Assembly (NCBI RefSeq): GCF_032452875.1
Contig: NC_083885.1
Location: 35,939,925-36,003,924 of the forward strand
Direction of reading: 5' to 3'
Origin: Bos javanicus
Taxonomy: Eukaryota > Chordata > Mammalia > Artiodactyla > Bovidae
DNA length: 64,000 nt
Part shown: piece after piece, positions 35,575-45,540 of the stretch
How positions within the stretch are numbered: the first letter of the stretch is position 1
Layout of the letters: each line of letters starts with the position of its first letter
Program-made: the position numbers and the translations under genes
The notes under the pieces: model-generated
Told to the model about the DNA's origin: nothing
What the model saw: only the letters and a program-made list of their open reading frames with translations
The model's database searches: none

Positions 35575-35892
35575 TTATCCAACCAGTCCGTTCTGAAGGA
35601 GATCAGCCCTGGGATTTCTTTGGAAGGAATGATGCTAAAGCTGAAACTCCAGTACTTTGGCCACCTCGTGCGAAGAGCTGACTCATTGGAAAAGACTCTG
35701 ATGCTGGGAGGGATTGGGGGCAAGAGGAGAAGGGGACGACAGAGGATGAGATGGCTGGATGGCATCACTAACTTGATGGACATGAGTCTGAGTGAACTGC
35801 GGGAGTTGGTGATAGACAGGGAGGCCTGGTGTGCTGCGATTCATGGGGTTGCAAAGAGTCGGACACGACTGAGCGACTGAACTGAACTGAAC
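35575..35892 (+). mobile_element. BovB (RTE) LINE 3' end
   Basis: This copy begins with 'caaccagtccgttctgaagg', keeps the C-terminal RT frame open (readable MLKLKLQYFGHLVRRADS through RLSD and the stop) and ends in the tandem actgaactgaac. It is 5'-truncated to about 0.3 kb and cannot code for a working enzyme. It lies inside the inverted old L1. Confidence 0.9.
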
Positions 35893-35911
35893 ATTTATAT
35901 AATTTATATAA

Positions 35912-35931
35912 TAAATATATATATATATATA
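35912..35931. repeat. (AT)n microsatellite
   Basis: About ten TA units just after the BovB tail. Confidence 0.85.
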
Positions 35932-36240
35932 CATTCACCAAAATATGCCTTTTGGTTGATACATAGTTTGCAAATATTTTATCCTAGTCTGTGCTTACCT
36001 TTTAATTTTTGTAGCAATGTATTTTGAAGCACAAAAGTTTTAAATCTTGATGAAGACTTTTAGAACTTGTGCTTTTTGAGTATCATATAGGAAATCTTTG
36101 CCAAATCCAAGGCCATAAAAGATTTCTCCTGTATTTTTTTCTAGTCATTTTATAATGTTAGTTCTTACATTGAAGTCAATGATCCATTGAAATGCTTGTA
36201 TACAGTGTGAGGTAAGGGTCTAGGTTCAGCCAGTTTCTTC

Positions 36241-36685
36241 CAAGATTCCTGGTGCTCTGGATTAGTTAGTATTCTGTCCTCTCCCCACCCCCACACTTCC
36301 ACATTTCCACCTCTTCCCGAAGCCACTGTCCTGTCTCTGATGTCTCCTAAGCTGTTCAGCCTCTGATCTCCTGCTCACACTCAAGCACTTGGTGGGGACA
36401 CTGTGCCCCTTCCCCCTGCTCTGGATGTCCTGGAGCATGCCCATCTGGCATTGATCACAGAGGCAAAGACCAGGACAGCATCCATTTGAGGCCATTCCAG
36501 CCTTGATGGACAGTAGTGTTGGTGACAATGTGCCTTCCCAGATATTTATCTCTTACAGTGACCGCCAGAGGGTCCGGAACTCCCTGCTGGGAGAGAGAAG
36601 CAAATTTTAGAATTCTTAAAAACAACTAGAATCTCGACTAGCCTGACATCCTAGTTGACACAGAAACCCATGTGCTTAGAAGGTA
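36241..36685. other. Unique non-coding stretch
   Basis: No exon seen. 'tgaccgccagagggtccgg' at 36,559-36,577 resembles a CTCF site with about two core mismatches. Confidence 0.35.
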
Positions 36686-36689
36686 GGCA

Positions 36690-36830
36690 AGCCTTCCTGA
36701 GTGGGAGCAAGTATTGTTATCTTCATATCAGAAGTGAGCAAACTGAGGTTTCATAAGATTCAGTGACCTGCCCAAGATTACCCAACTAGCTCATCACAAT
36801 GCAACTTAACTCCTGGGTCCAGAAAAGAAA
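36690..36830 (-). repeat. MIR SINE, inverted
   Basis: 'gagcaaactgaggtttcata' then 'cagtgacctgcccaagatta' is an inverted MIR core. Confidence 0.7.
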
Positions 36831-37559
36831 TACACTCAGACTTCTACTCCCAGGCCAGCAATTCCCACTCTTTAAATGCTGCAAGTTGTGTGTGGAATTT
36901 TCCTGCCAGCAAGACAAACTACAGCCCCACATTTGTTGATGGTTTCAAAGAAAAGCAACTGCAATGAATGAAGGGGTTGAAAGGGTATATTTAAGGTCTT
37001 GGGGGCAAATCAAAGGAAAGTTTGGGAGAGGCTGGTTTACCCTTTTCCGAGTGGATCTAGGCTTTATTTTTTTCTTCTACTGTTTTTGGGTCTGGAAAGG
37101 GAGTGTTTCTGCAGGGTTTAGGGGTCAGCTCCCTGCGCCGAGTCTGTGGAGAAAGAAGCGGGAGGTGGGGGTGCTGCCTGCTGTATCTTCCTCAGTGCTT
37201 CCTCAGCCCTGTCCCCATCAAGACCCAAGATTCTCAGCCTGGTGTCCCCAGCTTGGCCCATTTCCAACCTCACCTTCCTTTCCCCGACTCTTGCATCAGC
37301 CCTCTGTCCAACTATCTAGGCTGGTCACCTCAAGGTCACACCCCATACCTGGTCTACACCCTTCTTCCAGTCCCTCGTTTTTGCACATAGGAATGACCCT
37401 GTACTCAGTCGCCTGAGAATCAGCTTGGGTCCCAGATTCTGTCAGCTGCACGGGCCTGTTCTGGCCCTGGCTCCCTCAGCCCTGGCTCCCTCAGCCCTGG
37501 CTCCCCTCACATGTGCTAAGCCTGTCTCTGAGGCTCAGTCTTGTGGAATCTCTTCCCCT
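36831..37559. other. Unique stretch with a small tandem repeat
   Basis: Contains about three head-to-tail copies of a 15-bp unit (ccctggctccctcag) near 37,464-37,507. Open frames at 36,964-37,416 show no recognised protein. Confidence 0.45.
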
Positions 37560-37720
37560 ATGGCCTGCAACTGGTAATTGGGCCTAATCTCATTTTCCTC
37601 TGCATAGCTTTCCCCTGTGTCTTATCTCCCCACCTAGACTGTAAGCTCCTCCTGGGCAGGAACGGGACTGATCCTTTCTCATTCCACTGTATCTCCTCAG
37701 CCCCTGGCCTCATCGGTGCA
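37560..37720 (+). repeat. L2 3' end
   Basis: 'cacctagactgtaagctcct', 'cctgggcaggaacgggactg' and 'cactgtatctcctcagcccc' are L2 tail phrases. Confidence 0.7.
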
Positions 37721-38489
37721 GCACCAAATTGGCAGTGATTGCCTTGGTTTGATTTACCCGGGTCTGAGTCTTAGAAGGAAGGTGAGAGGTTTGCTAGCTG
37801 TAGTTAATAGTTTTCCTGTGAATTCTGGAGAGGAAACACGCTGTGGTGGCACAGAGATGCAAACTGTTCTCAGGGCTGGAGGCTGGGGCTTAATAGGAGC
37901 TGGAGCTCATTCCTGAAGGTAAGGGGCTATAGAAGAGGGGTCCTGAGCTCAGAAGCAGCCCTTCCACCACCAGGAGCATCCCTGCCTACAGAAACTTCTC
38001 CATTGCTGCCCCACGGGGAGGGCAGGAATGCTTTCGGTGCCCAGCTCCAGGAGAAAGTGCCCTGTCCTTCAAGCTGCACTTCTTGGGAAAGGATCTGCTT
38101 GTGAGCAGCCTCTACCGGTCTGCTTGAACTGGATTTAAAGGTTTCAGAAAACATGCACACCATGCACTGCAGAGGGTACTTTGGGGGCTGAAGGACAAAC
38201 CATGCATGGTCCCGGCTCTTAGTAAACTCGCCGCAGGTGAGTAGGGCAGGTGATATGTGAACACATAACTTGAGCATGATGCAAGTCCCTGACAGTCGAT
38301 AAAGGCAGGAGCTGTTTCCTGGAGAGGAGACATTTAGGATGAGACTTCAGAAGACTAGGGCTTGGAGAAGGAAATTGCAGGAGGAGGAATCTGTGTGAGC
38401 AAAGGCAAGGAGTTAGGATCATGCAGGGCATACTCAGGACAGGACTAAGTTGCCTGAGCGTAGGCTGAGATGGTTAGATGGGAGCTTGG
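37721..38489. other. Unique non-coding stretch
   Basis: Nothing recognised. Confidence 0.4.
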
Positions 38490-38735
38490 GACCAGTCGGT
38501 ATATATTCCTGGAAAACCAAGAGGCAGAAGGTAGAATGGTGTTTGTCAGGGACTTGGGGGAGGGGGAAGGGAGTTGTTTAATGGTACAGACTTTCAGCTT
38601 TGTAACATGAAGTGTTTTGGAGATGGATGGGTGATGGTTGCACAACCATGTGGCTGTTCTTAACACCACTGAATTGGGCATATAAAAATGGTCAGATGGT
38701 ATATTTTATGTTGTAGGTATTTTACCATACCCCTG
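38490..38735 (+). repeat. Old L1 3' end
   Basis: 'aggcagaaggtagaatggtg', 'ggagatggatgggtgatggt', 'ttaacaccactgaattgggc' and 'atattttatgttgtaggtat' are the usual end of an old L1. Confidence 0.75.
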
Positions 38736-38789
38736 CCCCCAGCTAAAATCCTTGAATGCCAGCTTAATGTTTCAGGGGTATGACCTCTG

Positions 38790-38960
38790 AATTAGACAAA
38801 CAGGCGCAGGTTGGGTAACTTTGGCTTCATAGTTGGGTAACCTTGGGCAAGTTAGTTCACTTCTCAAAGCCTCAGTTTCCTCATTAGTAGAACTGAGATG
38901 ATGTCACAACCAACATGCGAAGGAGCTGTGAGGAGTAAATGAGGATATGGCTGTGGCATG
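38790..38960 (+). repeat. MIR SINE
   Basis: 'gggtaaccttgggcaagtta' then 'agcctcagtttcctcattag' then 'gtgaggagtaaatgagg'. Confidence 0.8.
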
Positions 38961-39201
38961 CACAGTGTGCACCTGCGGTCAGTCAGGAGGCACGCAGCAG
39001 ATGATCACTGTTGATGCCATGCTGAGTCTCTACCCTTAGGGAGCCCGACCCTGATGGAGGGTCACTGGAAGGGGCAGGATGTGAAGCCCATGCCGTAGAC
39101 AAGTAGACAAGTAATGCTGGGGGCTGTGTCAGGAGGCAGTGGGGATGCTCGGGATGGAGGATGAGTTTCCAAGGTTGTGTGGAGCCAGAAATGAAGCCAG
39201 C

Positions 39202-39202
<1 letters not shown>

Positions 39203-39248
<46 letters not shown>

Positions 39249-39251
39249 ACA
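39203..39251. repeat. (AC)n microsatellite
   Basis: About 20 uninterrupted AC units, then a ctcacacacag imperfect end. The longest clean dinucleotide run in the window, so probably variable between animals. Confidence 0.95.
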
Positions 39252-39854
39252 GTGATCTTGAATCCACTATCCTATTTTGTGCTTCTTATTTTTCTCATTT
39301 TTTGTGTGTTTATTTTTCTTTTGTATTTATTATTTTATTAGTCTTTTTTTCTCTATTAATTGAAAATTATACACTGTATTTCTTTTTCTTTTTCCTTTTA
39401 GATTTCTTAAACATTACCACATGCATACCTATCAAGATCTAAGGTTAATCAATTTACCTTCCTCTTTGCAAAATCTTGAAACATCTTAACTCTGTCTACC
39501 CCCTCCTGACTGTTACATTATTATAATGTGCTTTAATTCTCTCTGGTTTTACTGTGACCTCAAAGGACCTTATAATTCCTGTTATATTATACAGCAAATG
39601 TTTGTTTGGCTTTACCCACGTATTTACCACTTTTTTTGGCTCTTCATACCTTTAGCATCTCAGATTTTCCATCTGGGATAATTTTTTTTTCTGCCTACTG
39701 TACATCCATTTACAATTTTTATTAGGGGTATGGTTGATTTACAAAGTTGTGTTGGTTTCAGGCATACAGCAAAGTGAATCAGTTTATGTGTGTATATATA
39801 TACACACACACTCTTTTTTAGATTCTTTTTTCATATAGGCCATTACAGACTATT

Positions 39855-41159
39855 TTTGTGTGTGTGTGTGTTCATTTACTTTAATAACACTACATTTACC
39901 ATGTTATCACCATGGAATGTAAATTCAGGTTAGATAAGAATTTCACAAGTACAACAACGCATTCTGTGATATACCAAAGTTTGTATAATGTCTGACCAAA
40001 CCAGCTTGCTCATCAATGACTTCCATTATAGGCATTTTATTTAGTTGATGATACTTCTGAAGAAAATAAACATACTGCACACATTTAAAAAGTGTTTTTC
40101 ATTTACCTTTGCATTAGCACTTAAAATACATGTTTCAAAATAATTTAAAATTATTCTAATATAACAGCAGCAAAATATAATTCTGCAATTACAAAAGAGC
40201 TAAAAGGGATCCACAAGTTAAGTTACTCTCATGTTTATAACTATGATTCTAAAGTAAATACTACTTCAAAGTGGCTCTGTTACCAGCTTTTTAGTTTTGG
40301 TTTAAAAACACACACAGACTTGCAGGGAGGTTTATAATGTTGTATTCCATGCACTGTTCTGAAAGGGTTCCTCAAGAGCCAACCAGCCCTTGAAACAGTA
40401 CTCAGTCCACAAGGCCGTCAGAAAGTTAAATTAACTGGGATAAATAGGATTCCTACATTACATCAAAAGCATATGATATTCTGCAGTAACTGGGAGCATT
40501 TTCAGGATTGGCATGTTGTTTCTTTAGAACTAATTTCAACAGAAGAGTTTAAGAAGGTGGACAGGTACCACTATCAAGTGTATTTAAAAGTGACATGTTT
40601 CTTTTGTGCTGATCTGACTTCCCTGAATGACCTAGCTAGTGAACTGGTCACCAGTAACTTGGTCACCAGGCAATCAAGCATGCAAGAAAGGAAGCCAGTA
40701 TTCAAATTACCATGTTCTTGTCTGACCCAAACTATTTTCAGCATAAACATATAACCTCAATATGAGATGTCTAACTAAAGCAAGCACCACCAACAAGACC
40801 AAGATAGCATCTCCTCTTCTAAGGTTTAGGTTTTCCCCAGAATTCTTGATACAGGGAATAGCCCATACCAAGAGTCACTGCTCCCACAATAAAGCCTTGG
40901 GCTGCCACACACATGTGGATCAGGTGAACAGACATTTTAGTATTTCCCCTGCTCTTCAATCTATATAATCCATGTGCAACAATTGCTGCAAAACCTGCCA
41001 TTCCAATGGGGACAAATGGTGCCTCTCTAGCTTTTCGGATAAGTTTAGATCCCTGATCTTCATCATATGAAGAAAGAGAAATATCTGTGTCGCTTGACAT
41101 AGTGATCGAAGAATCTTCAGACAACTTCAAGATGTTTCAGGTTCCTACCAGATTCTGAT
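39855..41159 (-). pseudogene. HIGD1A: HIGD1A retrocopy (processed, intronless mRNA copy)
   Basis: A reverse-transcribed HIGD1A mRNA: about 60 bp of 5' leader (41,101-41,159), the full coding region (40,819-41,100) and about 960 bp of 3' untranslated sequence. An ATTAAA poly(A) signal on the minus strand (39,880-39,885) lies about 25 bp before the tail, which has decayed to a (CA)n-A run. The 15-bp target-site duplication is clear: ccattacagactatt (39,840-39,854) and ccattacagagtatt (41,160-41,174), one mismatch. The duplicated sequence is internal to an L1 copy, which dates the retrocopy as younger than that L1. No upstream promoter of its own is visible. This is L1-mediated retroposition by all its marks. 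Confidence 0.93.
40819..41100 (-). CDS. HIGD1A: HIGD1A-like protein, intact 93-codon frame in the retrocopy
   Basis: The frame encodes a 93-residue HIG1-domain protein, the family's usual length. In the parent, this is a small inner-mitochondrial-membrane protein that supports respiratory-chain complexes and survival in low oxygen. Two hydrophobic spans are visible (about residues 26-46, ending AAIVAHGLY, and about 60-84, HLIHMCVAAQGF to GYSLY) joined by the charged loop RLKSRGNTKMS, and a short tail ends KPKP. The start at 41,100 matches the family N-terminus (MSSDTD...); an in-frame ATG 10 codons upstream lies in the former 5' leader. Odd residues compared with what I recall of the family: Cys64 where the HMRVAAQG motif normally has Arg (TGT, a CpG-decay change from CGT), His43 for Tyr and Gly89 for Ala. 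These suggest drift, yet no stop or frameshift has arisen. Whether it is transcribed is unknown; I treat it as a pseudogene with an intact frame. Confidence 0.75.
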   Translation of the reverse strand: MSSDTDISLSSYDEDQGSKLIRKAREAPFVPIGMAGFAAIVAHGLYRLKSRGNTKMSVHLIHMCVAAQGFIVGAVTLGMGYSLYQEFWGKPKP

Positions 41160-41229
41160 CCATTACAGAGTATTGAGTAGAGTTCTCTGTACTCTACAGT
41201 GGTTCTTATTAGTTATCTATTTTATGTAT

Positions 41230-41496
41230 GCTATGCTAAGTCACTTCAGTCGTGTTCGACTCTGTGCGACCCCATAGACGGCAGCCCACCAGGCTCCCCC
41301 GTCCCTGGGATTCTCCAGGCAAGAACACTGGAGTGGGCTGCCATTTCCTTCTCAAATGCATGAAAGTGAAAAGTGAAAGTGAAGTCTCTCAGTCGTGTCC
41401 GACTCTTAGCGACCCCATGGATTGCAGCCTAACAGGCTCATCGGTCCATGGGATTTTCCACAAGAGTACTGGAGTGGGGTGCCATTGCCTTCTCCG
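41230..41496 (-). repeat. Bov-A2 dimeric SINE, inverted
   Basis: Two monomers ('cttcagtcgtgttcgactct' and 'gtctctcagtcgtgtccgac') separated by 'gaaaagtgaaagtgaagtc'. A perfect 11-bp duplication, attttatgtat, flanks it (41,219-41,229 and 41,497-41,507), inside the younger L1. Confidence 0.95.
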
Positions 41497-42243
41497 ATTT
41501 TATGTATAGTAGTGTGTATATGTCAATCTTAATCTTCCAGTTTACCCCTCGCCTCCTCCTACCTGGTAACCACAAGTTTGTTTTCAACATCTGTAATCTT
41601 ATTTCTATTTCGTAGATAAGTTCATTTGTAGCCTTTTTTTTTTTTTTTTTAGCCTAATATACATTCTTTCCAATATCCTTTAATGAGAATTCCTTGGTTA
41701 TACATTCTCTCAGGTTTTGTTCGCCTGAAAAATGTTTGTTTTGTGCTCTTTCATAGACTGAATGAGTTATTTTCACCGAATAAAGAATTCTGGCCTGTCA
41801 GGTCTCTCCCACTCCCAGCTTCTGTTGTTGCCATTGATAAATCAGCTGTAATCTAAGCACACTGACTTTTTGATTCTCCCTCTCTAGCCCGTATTTTCTG
41901 CAGTTTACTGTATGTGTTTAAGGGTGTATTTCTTTCTTTTCCTCTTCTGTTTTCAATCCTGCTTGGAATTTCTTGGGATACTTAACCTCTGTGAATGGCA
42001 TCTCTTACAAGTTCTGGAAAATTCTCACCCAGTATGTCTTCAAGTATTGCCTCTCTTCTCTTCTTTCTCCTCTCTTACCAGAACTCCTACTAATGATACA
42101 CCACTCTTTTTCTGTGTCTTTTAAGCTTTTATTCCGTATTTTCTATCTTTTGGTCCCTCTGTGCTGTTTTCTGTTGTTTATTTCTAATCCACCTCCCAGT
42201 TCACAAGTTGTCCCTTTTGCTAAATCTAATCTTATGCATTTTA

Positions 42244-42343
42244 TTTAAAAAAATTCATATTGAAATATAGTTGATTAATAATGCTGTGTTAATCTCAGGT
42301 GTAGAGCAAAGTGATTCAGTTATACATATGTATTTTTTTTCAT
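42244..42343 (-). mobile_element. Short L1 3' fragment, inverted, nested in old L1
   Basis: 'tgaaatatagttgattaata', 'tctcaggtgtagagcaaagt' and 'gattcagttatacatatgta' are an inverted L1 tail of about 100 bp. The duplication tgcatttta flanks it (42,235-42,243 and 42,344-42,352). Confidence 0.7.
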
Positions 42344-43199
42344 TGCATTTTAAAATTTCAGTTATGTGATTTTGTATTTCTGGAAGTTCCATTTACTTCT
42401 TTCTCAAATTGGTTTGGTCACATTTTATAGTTTTCTACTTCCTGCAGATATTTTCAAGCTTGTCTTTTATTTCATTACACATAGTATGCATGATTGGCTT
42501 ATAATCTGTCCGCTATCTGAAGTTGTTGTACATCCATGTCTGTGGTCTCTGCTGGGTTTTGTTCGTTGTTTCCTTGTGTACTTGGTTACTTTTGACTTGT
42601 GTACTGCTCAAAGTTACTTGAAATTTTACTGATAGTTATTTGCTGAAGCCTGGGGTGGAGCTGCCTTCCTCCAGAGAGTATTTATCCTCTGCCAGGCAGC
42701 AGTCCAGGAGTGCTTTGAACTGAATTCATGACTTAAGCCGTTTTGAACCACTCAATGATACGAATTTGGGCAGCTACTCTGTAAGGAGTCTAGCTTGTGG
42801 TTACAGGTGCTCAGGGAAGAAGGGTGCCCCTCTTCTTTTGCCTTCCCCTGGAGGTAAGGCCTTCTGGGGTGCCAGCTTAATCTAAGAGGGTCTCCTGGTA
42901 GGTCCCTGACTTGTGACAGGCCCCAAGTTTTAGCGTGTGTCCCCATTGTCCCTCAAAGCCATTCAGACTGAGATTTACATATACCTGTAGCTGCCAACAC
43001 CCACAGAGCCAAAATGACTTTGGTGCTCCTTACTTTTCACAATTCTAGCCTCTCTTTTGATTTGACCTTATTCCTTTCTCTCTTGCCAGTTTTTTGATAC
43101 TTTTTAAAAAGAGTTTTTCGTGTCTCATCTAGTATTTGGGGTTGTTTTCAGCACCTGTTTTCTCTGAAACAGAAGTTGGAGGAGCTTCTCATTCTGTTT

Positions 43200-43335
43200 G
43201 ATTTTTAAAGATTGAAGTATAGTTGACTTACAATATTAGTCTCAGGTGTACAACCTAGTGATTCAGTATTTTTATAGATTATGCTCCATTTAAAGTTATT
43301 ACAAAATAATGTTTGTATTTCCCTGTGCTATACAA
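43200..43335 (-). repeat. L1 3' fragment, inverted
   Basis: 'gattgaagtatagttgactt', 'gtctcaggtgtacaacctag' and 'tccctgtgctatacaatata' mark a third inverted L1 tail in this region. Confidence 0.75.
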
Positions 43336-43339
43336 TATA

Positions 43340-43500
43340 TTCATGCTGTGTGATTTTGAGTAGGTCAGTTTTCCTTTCTGGGCATCAGTCTTATTTACTT
43401 CAAAGGGTGGCTGGGAGAATTAAATGAGAAAAGGAAGGTAAAGACAGAACTCTACACGTAGTGCTTGTTCCTGGCATAGTAAACAGCTGTTCCCTTTCCT
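43340..43500 (+). repeat. MIR SINE, diverged
   Basis: 'tgtgattttgagtaggtcag', 'gggcatcagtcttatttact' and 'gggagaattaaatgagaaaa' follow MIR order. Confidence 0.65.
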
Positions 43501-45005
43501 CTTATGTCCTGGTGGGGCTGGATCCCTGGGACAAAGCAGGAGCCCAGTCATTAAGTCTGAGGCCGAAGGTTCTGGGGGGCTAATGCCCAGAGTTGTGTAT
43601 CCTTTTTCAACCCCTGAGATACCAGCTAAAGTTTGACCCACACATGAAGGTCTGTAGCAAGCTGGGCTGGGTGCCAGTGATAGAGGAGGTCCCTGACTAC
43701 CAGCTTCAGTGCTGGGGAGTATGAAGGGCCCCTGGTGAAGTCTGGACCCATGGCCTCAGCAGCATCCCCAGAAATGATACCTATTAGGCCTCCAAGGGTG
43801 TTTGACTGCACATACTTTGTTCACACTTGGCTTGTGAACCTAGCCTCTGGAGGAGAAAAAAAAATCCCCTGTGTCTAAAAGATCACTGGGAAGTATTCAT
43901 TCCCAGAGGAACCAGTTTCTGGAGTCAGGAGGTCAGAGTACTTCTCTCTGGCCTGAGGAGCTGGAACAAAGGAGTCCCCTGGAGGCTGTGCAGGCTCTCC
44001 CCAGAGTCAATTCTGACCCCTCCACCCGCTGCTATTACAGTTCTCCCACCCACACCCACCCCACCACCAGTGTTAGCCTGGGTCACCACAGCACTCCCTG
44101 ACTGCAGAGGGTTTTAACATGTTTCCAAGGTCATAGATACTGCTTTTTATAGATAACATAAAATTCCCAAAGAGAATTCCTGAAACTCAGGGTCAGATGA
44201 CACTGCAGTATCCTGTCCTCTCAGCCCCATTTGGTGTTAGTTGGGGACCCTCCTGTCCTTCCCTGAGCTTAACCTCAGTCATTTTGGTCCCCATGGCCCT
44301 TGTACCAGTTCCCAGATATCCACTCTGACAGTGCGCACTGCAGGATCCCAGCCCAGAGAGATCCTTCTTGATCTCAGAGTCAGGTGGGGTGGGAGCAGGT
44401 TGGAGACAATCGCATTGGCTATAGAGCAGCCCAGGTCTGTAAGAATGAAAAGTCGCACTGTCCTCACTCACTATAGAATACTTTATAGAAGGAAGTCACT
44501 GGCTTATCAAGTGCAGCCCTTTTTTCCATTTTTACCTGTTCGCATGCATAAAATAGACAGCTTTTAAAACAAGCTCATCTAGCTAAAAAAAGGTACAAGC
44601 CCTTACAAAATGGAAAATGAGATTCAAATGGGGATAAAATGCATCATTAAGGAGCCCTGGTCCCTGGGCTGCGGCAGTTTAGGGCCTTTAGGGAAGGCAA
44701 TATCCTTCTCGAACCTTCCCGGAAGGTTCAGCTCTATCCTAATTATCCAGTGGGGAATCGGTGTGTCTTCAGAGGAAAACATTACTAAGGGCTTTTAGCA
44801 TGAGCTGTCTCCAAGACATTCCCTACAGAAGCAGAGAGAGGAGAATCAGGCCAGCACCAGACTCAGGCACCCATTCTTGTATTGAGAGGCAAACATCACT
44901 GCATTTTTTTTTTTAATCTGGGAATTTCTCTGGAATTCTTTGAACTCCCATAGCAAAGTTTATAATTCTTTCAAGATGCTTCTTATCTCGCATCATAAGA
45001 TGTTT
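43501..45005. other. Unique non-coding stretch
   Basis: No exon recognised. Contains the short palindrome at 44,711-44,729 (separate entry) within balanced, repeat-free sequence at 44,600-44,800. Confidence 0.45.
44711..44729. promoter_or_regulatory. Perfect 9-bp-arm palindrome with a STAT (GAS) core
   Basis: GAACCTTCCCGGAAGGTTC has two perfect 9-bp arms around one central C. Its centre TTCCCGGAA is the canonical TTC-N3-GAA STAT site. The outer GAA/TTC blocks also give a heat-shock-element-like spacing, with one base too many in the middle. Confidence 0.4.
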
Positions 45006-45009
45006 TTTG

Positions 45010-45540
45010 GAGATGTACTTGTGTTGTTTCCTTGGCCTGGGCTGCCCTCTCACCCTTCACCTACCTGGCAAACCTCTGTTTATTACTCAGAGACTGTTCA
45101 AGCAGCACCTCCCCACAAGCTGGCCCTGACCATTGACACTCCCAATCGAAAGATGCAGCTCATCTAATTCTGCCGGACAGTGAGCTCTGAATGAGAATAT
45201 ATAAAACAAGTGCTACTCCCAACCTTCCTTCCTGGTACACCTGTTTTGGAACATTCTTTGAGCAGTTCACAGAGCACTTGGGATTGTGTTGGCTTCTTGG
45301 TCCCCCCACTGGGCTGTAGGCCCCTTGTGAACAGGGTCAAGTGCCGCCCTACCCCTCACTCCTACTCTCCACATCCCCAGGTCCAGGCTTGCTGGACCAG
45401 ACTCTATAGGCTTTATGGGTCATTGAGCTTCGGAATGCAGGCTGCGACCTCCATGAAGCAGGGTGTTCATCTGTCTTCCCTGAGGCATCTAGTATGGGGC
45501 TTCACGTTAGCAGGCACGCTCCAAGTACTTGTGAAAGAAA
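45010..45540 (+). repeat. L2 LINE 3' part, diverged
   Basis: 'cttggcctgggctgccctct', 'ttactcagagactgttcaag', 'ctgtaggccccttgtgaaca' and 'ggcatctagtatggggcttc' follow the L2 3' order with insertions. Confidence 0.6.

Larger units (their letters stand above)
34483..36240 (-). repeat. Old L1 3' half, inverted, split by BovB
   Basis: The inverted old L1 end starts with 'tagccttattgaagtataat' and goes on through 'tggaatcatacagtatgtgt', 'tatccattaatatgttgatg', 'gacatttgagttgtttctag', 'ctaccattatttccc'-type sequence near 35,180, and after the BovB insert 'catagtttgcaaatatttta', 'aagcacaaaagttttaaatc' and 'gtatacagtgtgaggtaagg'. Many indels; no ORF. Confidence 0.8.
39705..41640 (-). mobile_element. 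Younger artiodactyl L1 3' fragment, inverted, split by retrocopy and SINE
   Basis: 'gtatggttgatttacaaagt', 'ggcatacagcaaagtgaatc' and, past the retrocopy, 'cattacagagtattgagtag', 'cttattagttatctatttta' and (past the SINE) 'gtgtgtatatgtcaatctta' read as one continuous L1 3' part. The outer flanks gcctactgtacat (about 39,693) and gcctaatatacat (about 41,652) look like a 13-bp duplication with two changes. Confidence 0.7.
39260..43195 (-). repeat. Old L1 (L1M-type), inverted, host of nested insertions
   Basis: Pieces from one old L1 can be followed across younger inserts: 'cgtatttaccactttttttg', 'gattttccatctgggataat' and 'ctgcctactgtacatccatt' before 39,705; 'acattctctcaggttttgtt', 'aagttctggaaaattctcac' and 'caagtattgcctctcttctc' after 41,645; and 'tgccttcctccagagagtat' and 'tagtatttggggttgttttc' further on. 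It is AT-rich with no intact ORF. Confidence 0.65.

Noticed and set aside
41101..41130. Upstream in-frame ATG giving a 103-residue HIGD1A-like protein
   Set aside because: The extra ten codons lie in the former 5' leader; the family start is the ATG at 41,100 and gives the usual 93 residues.
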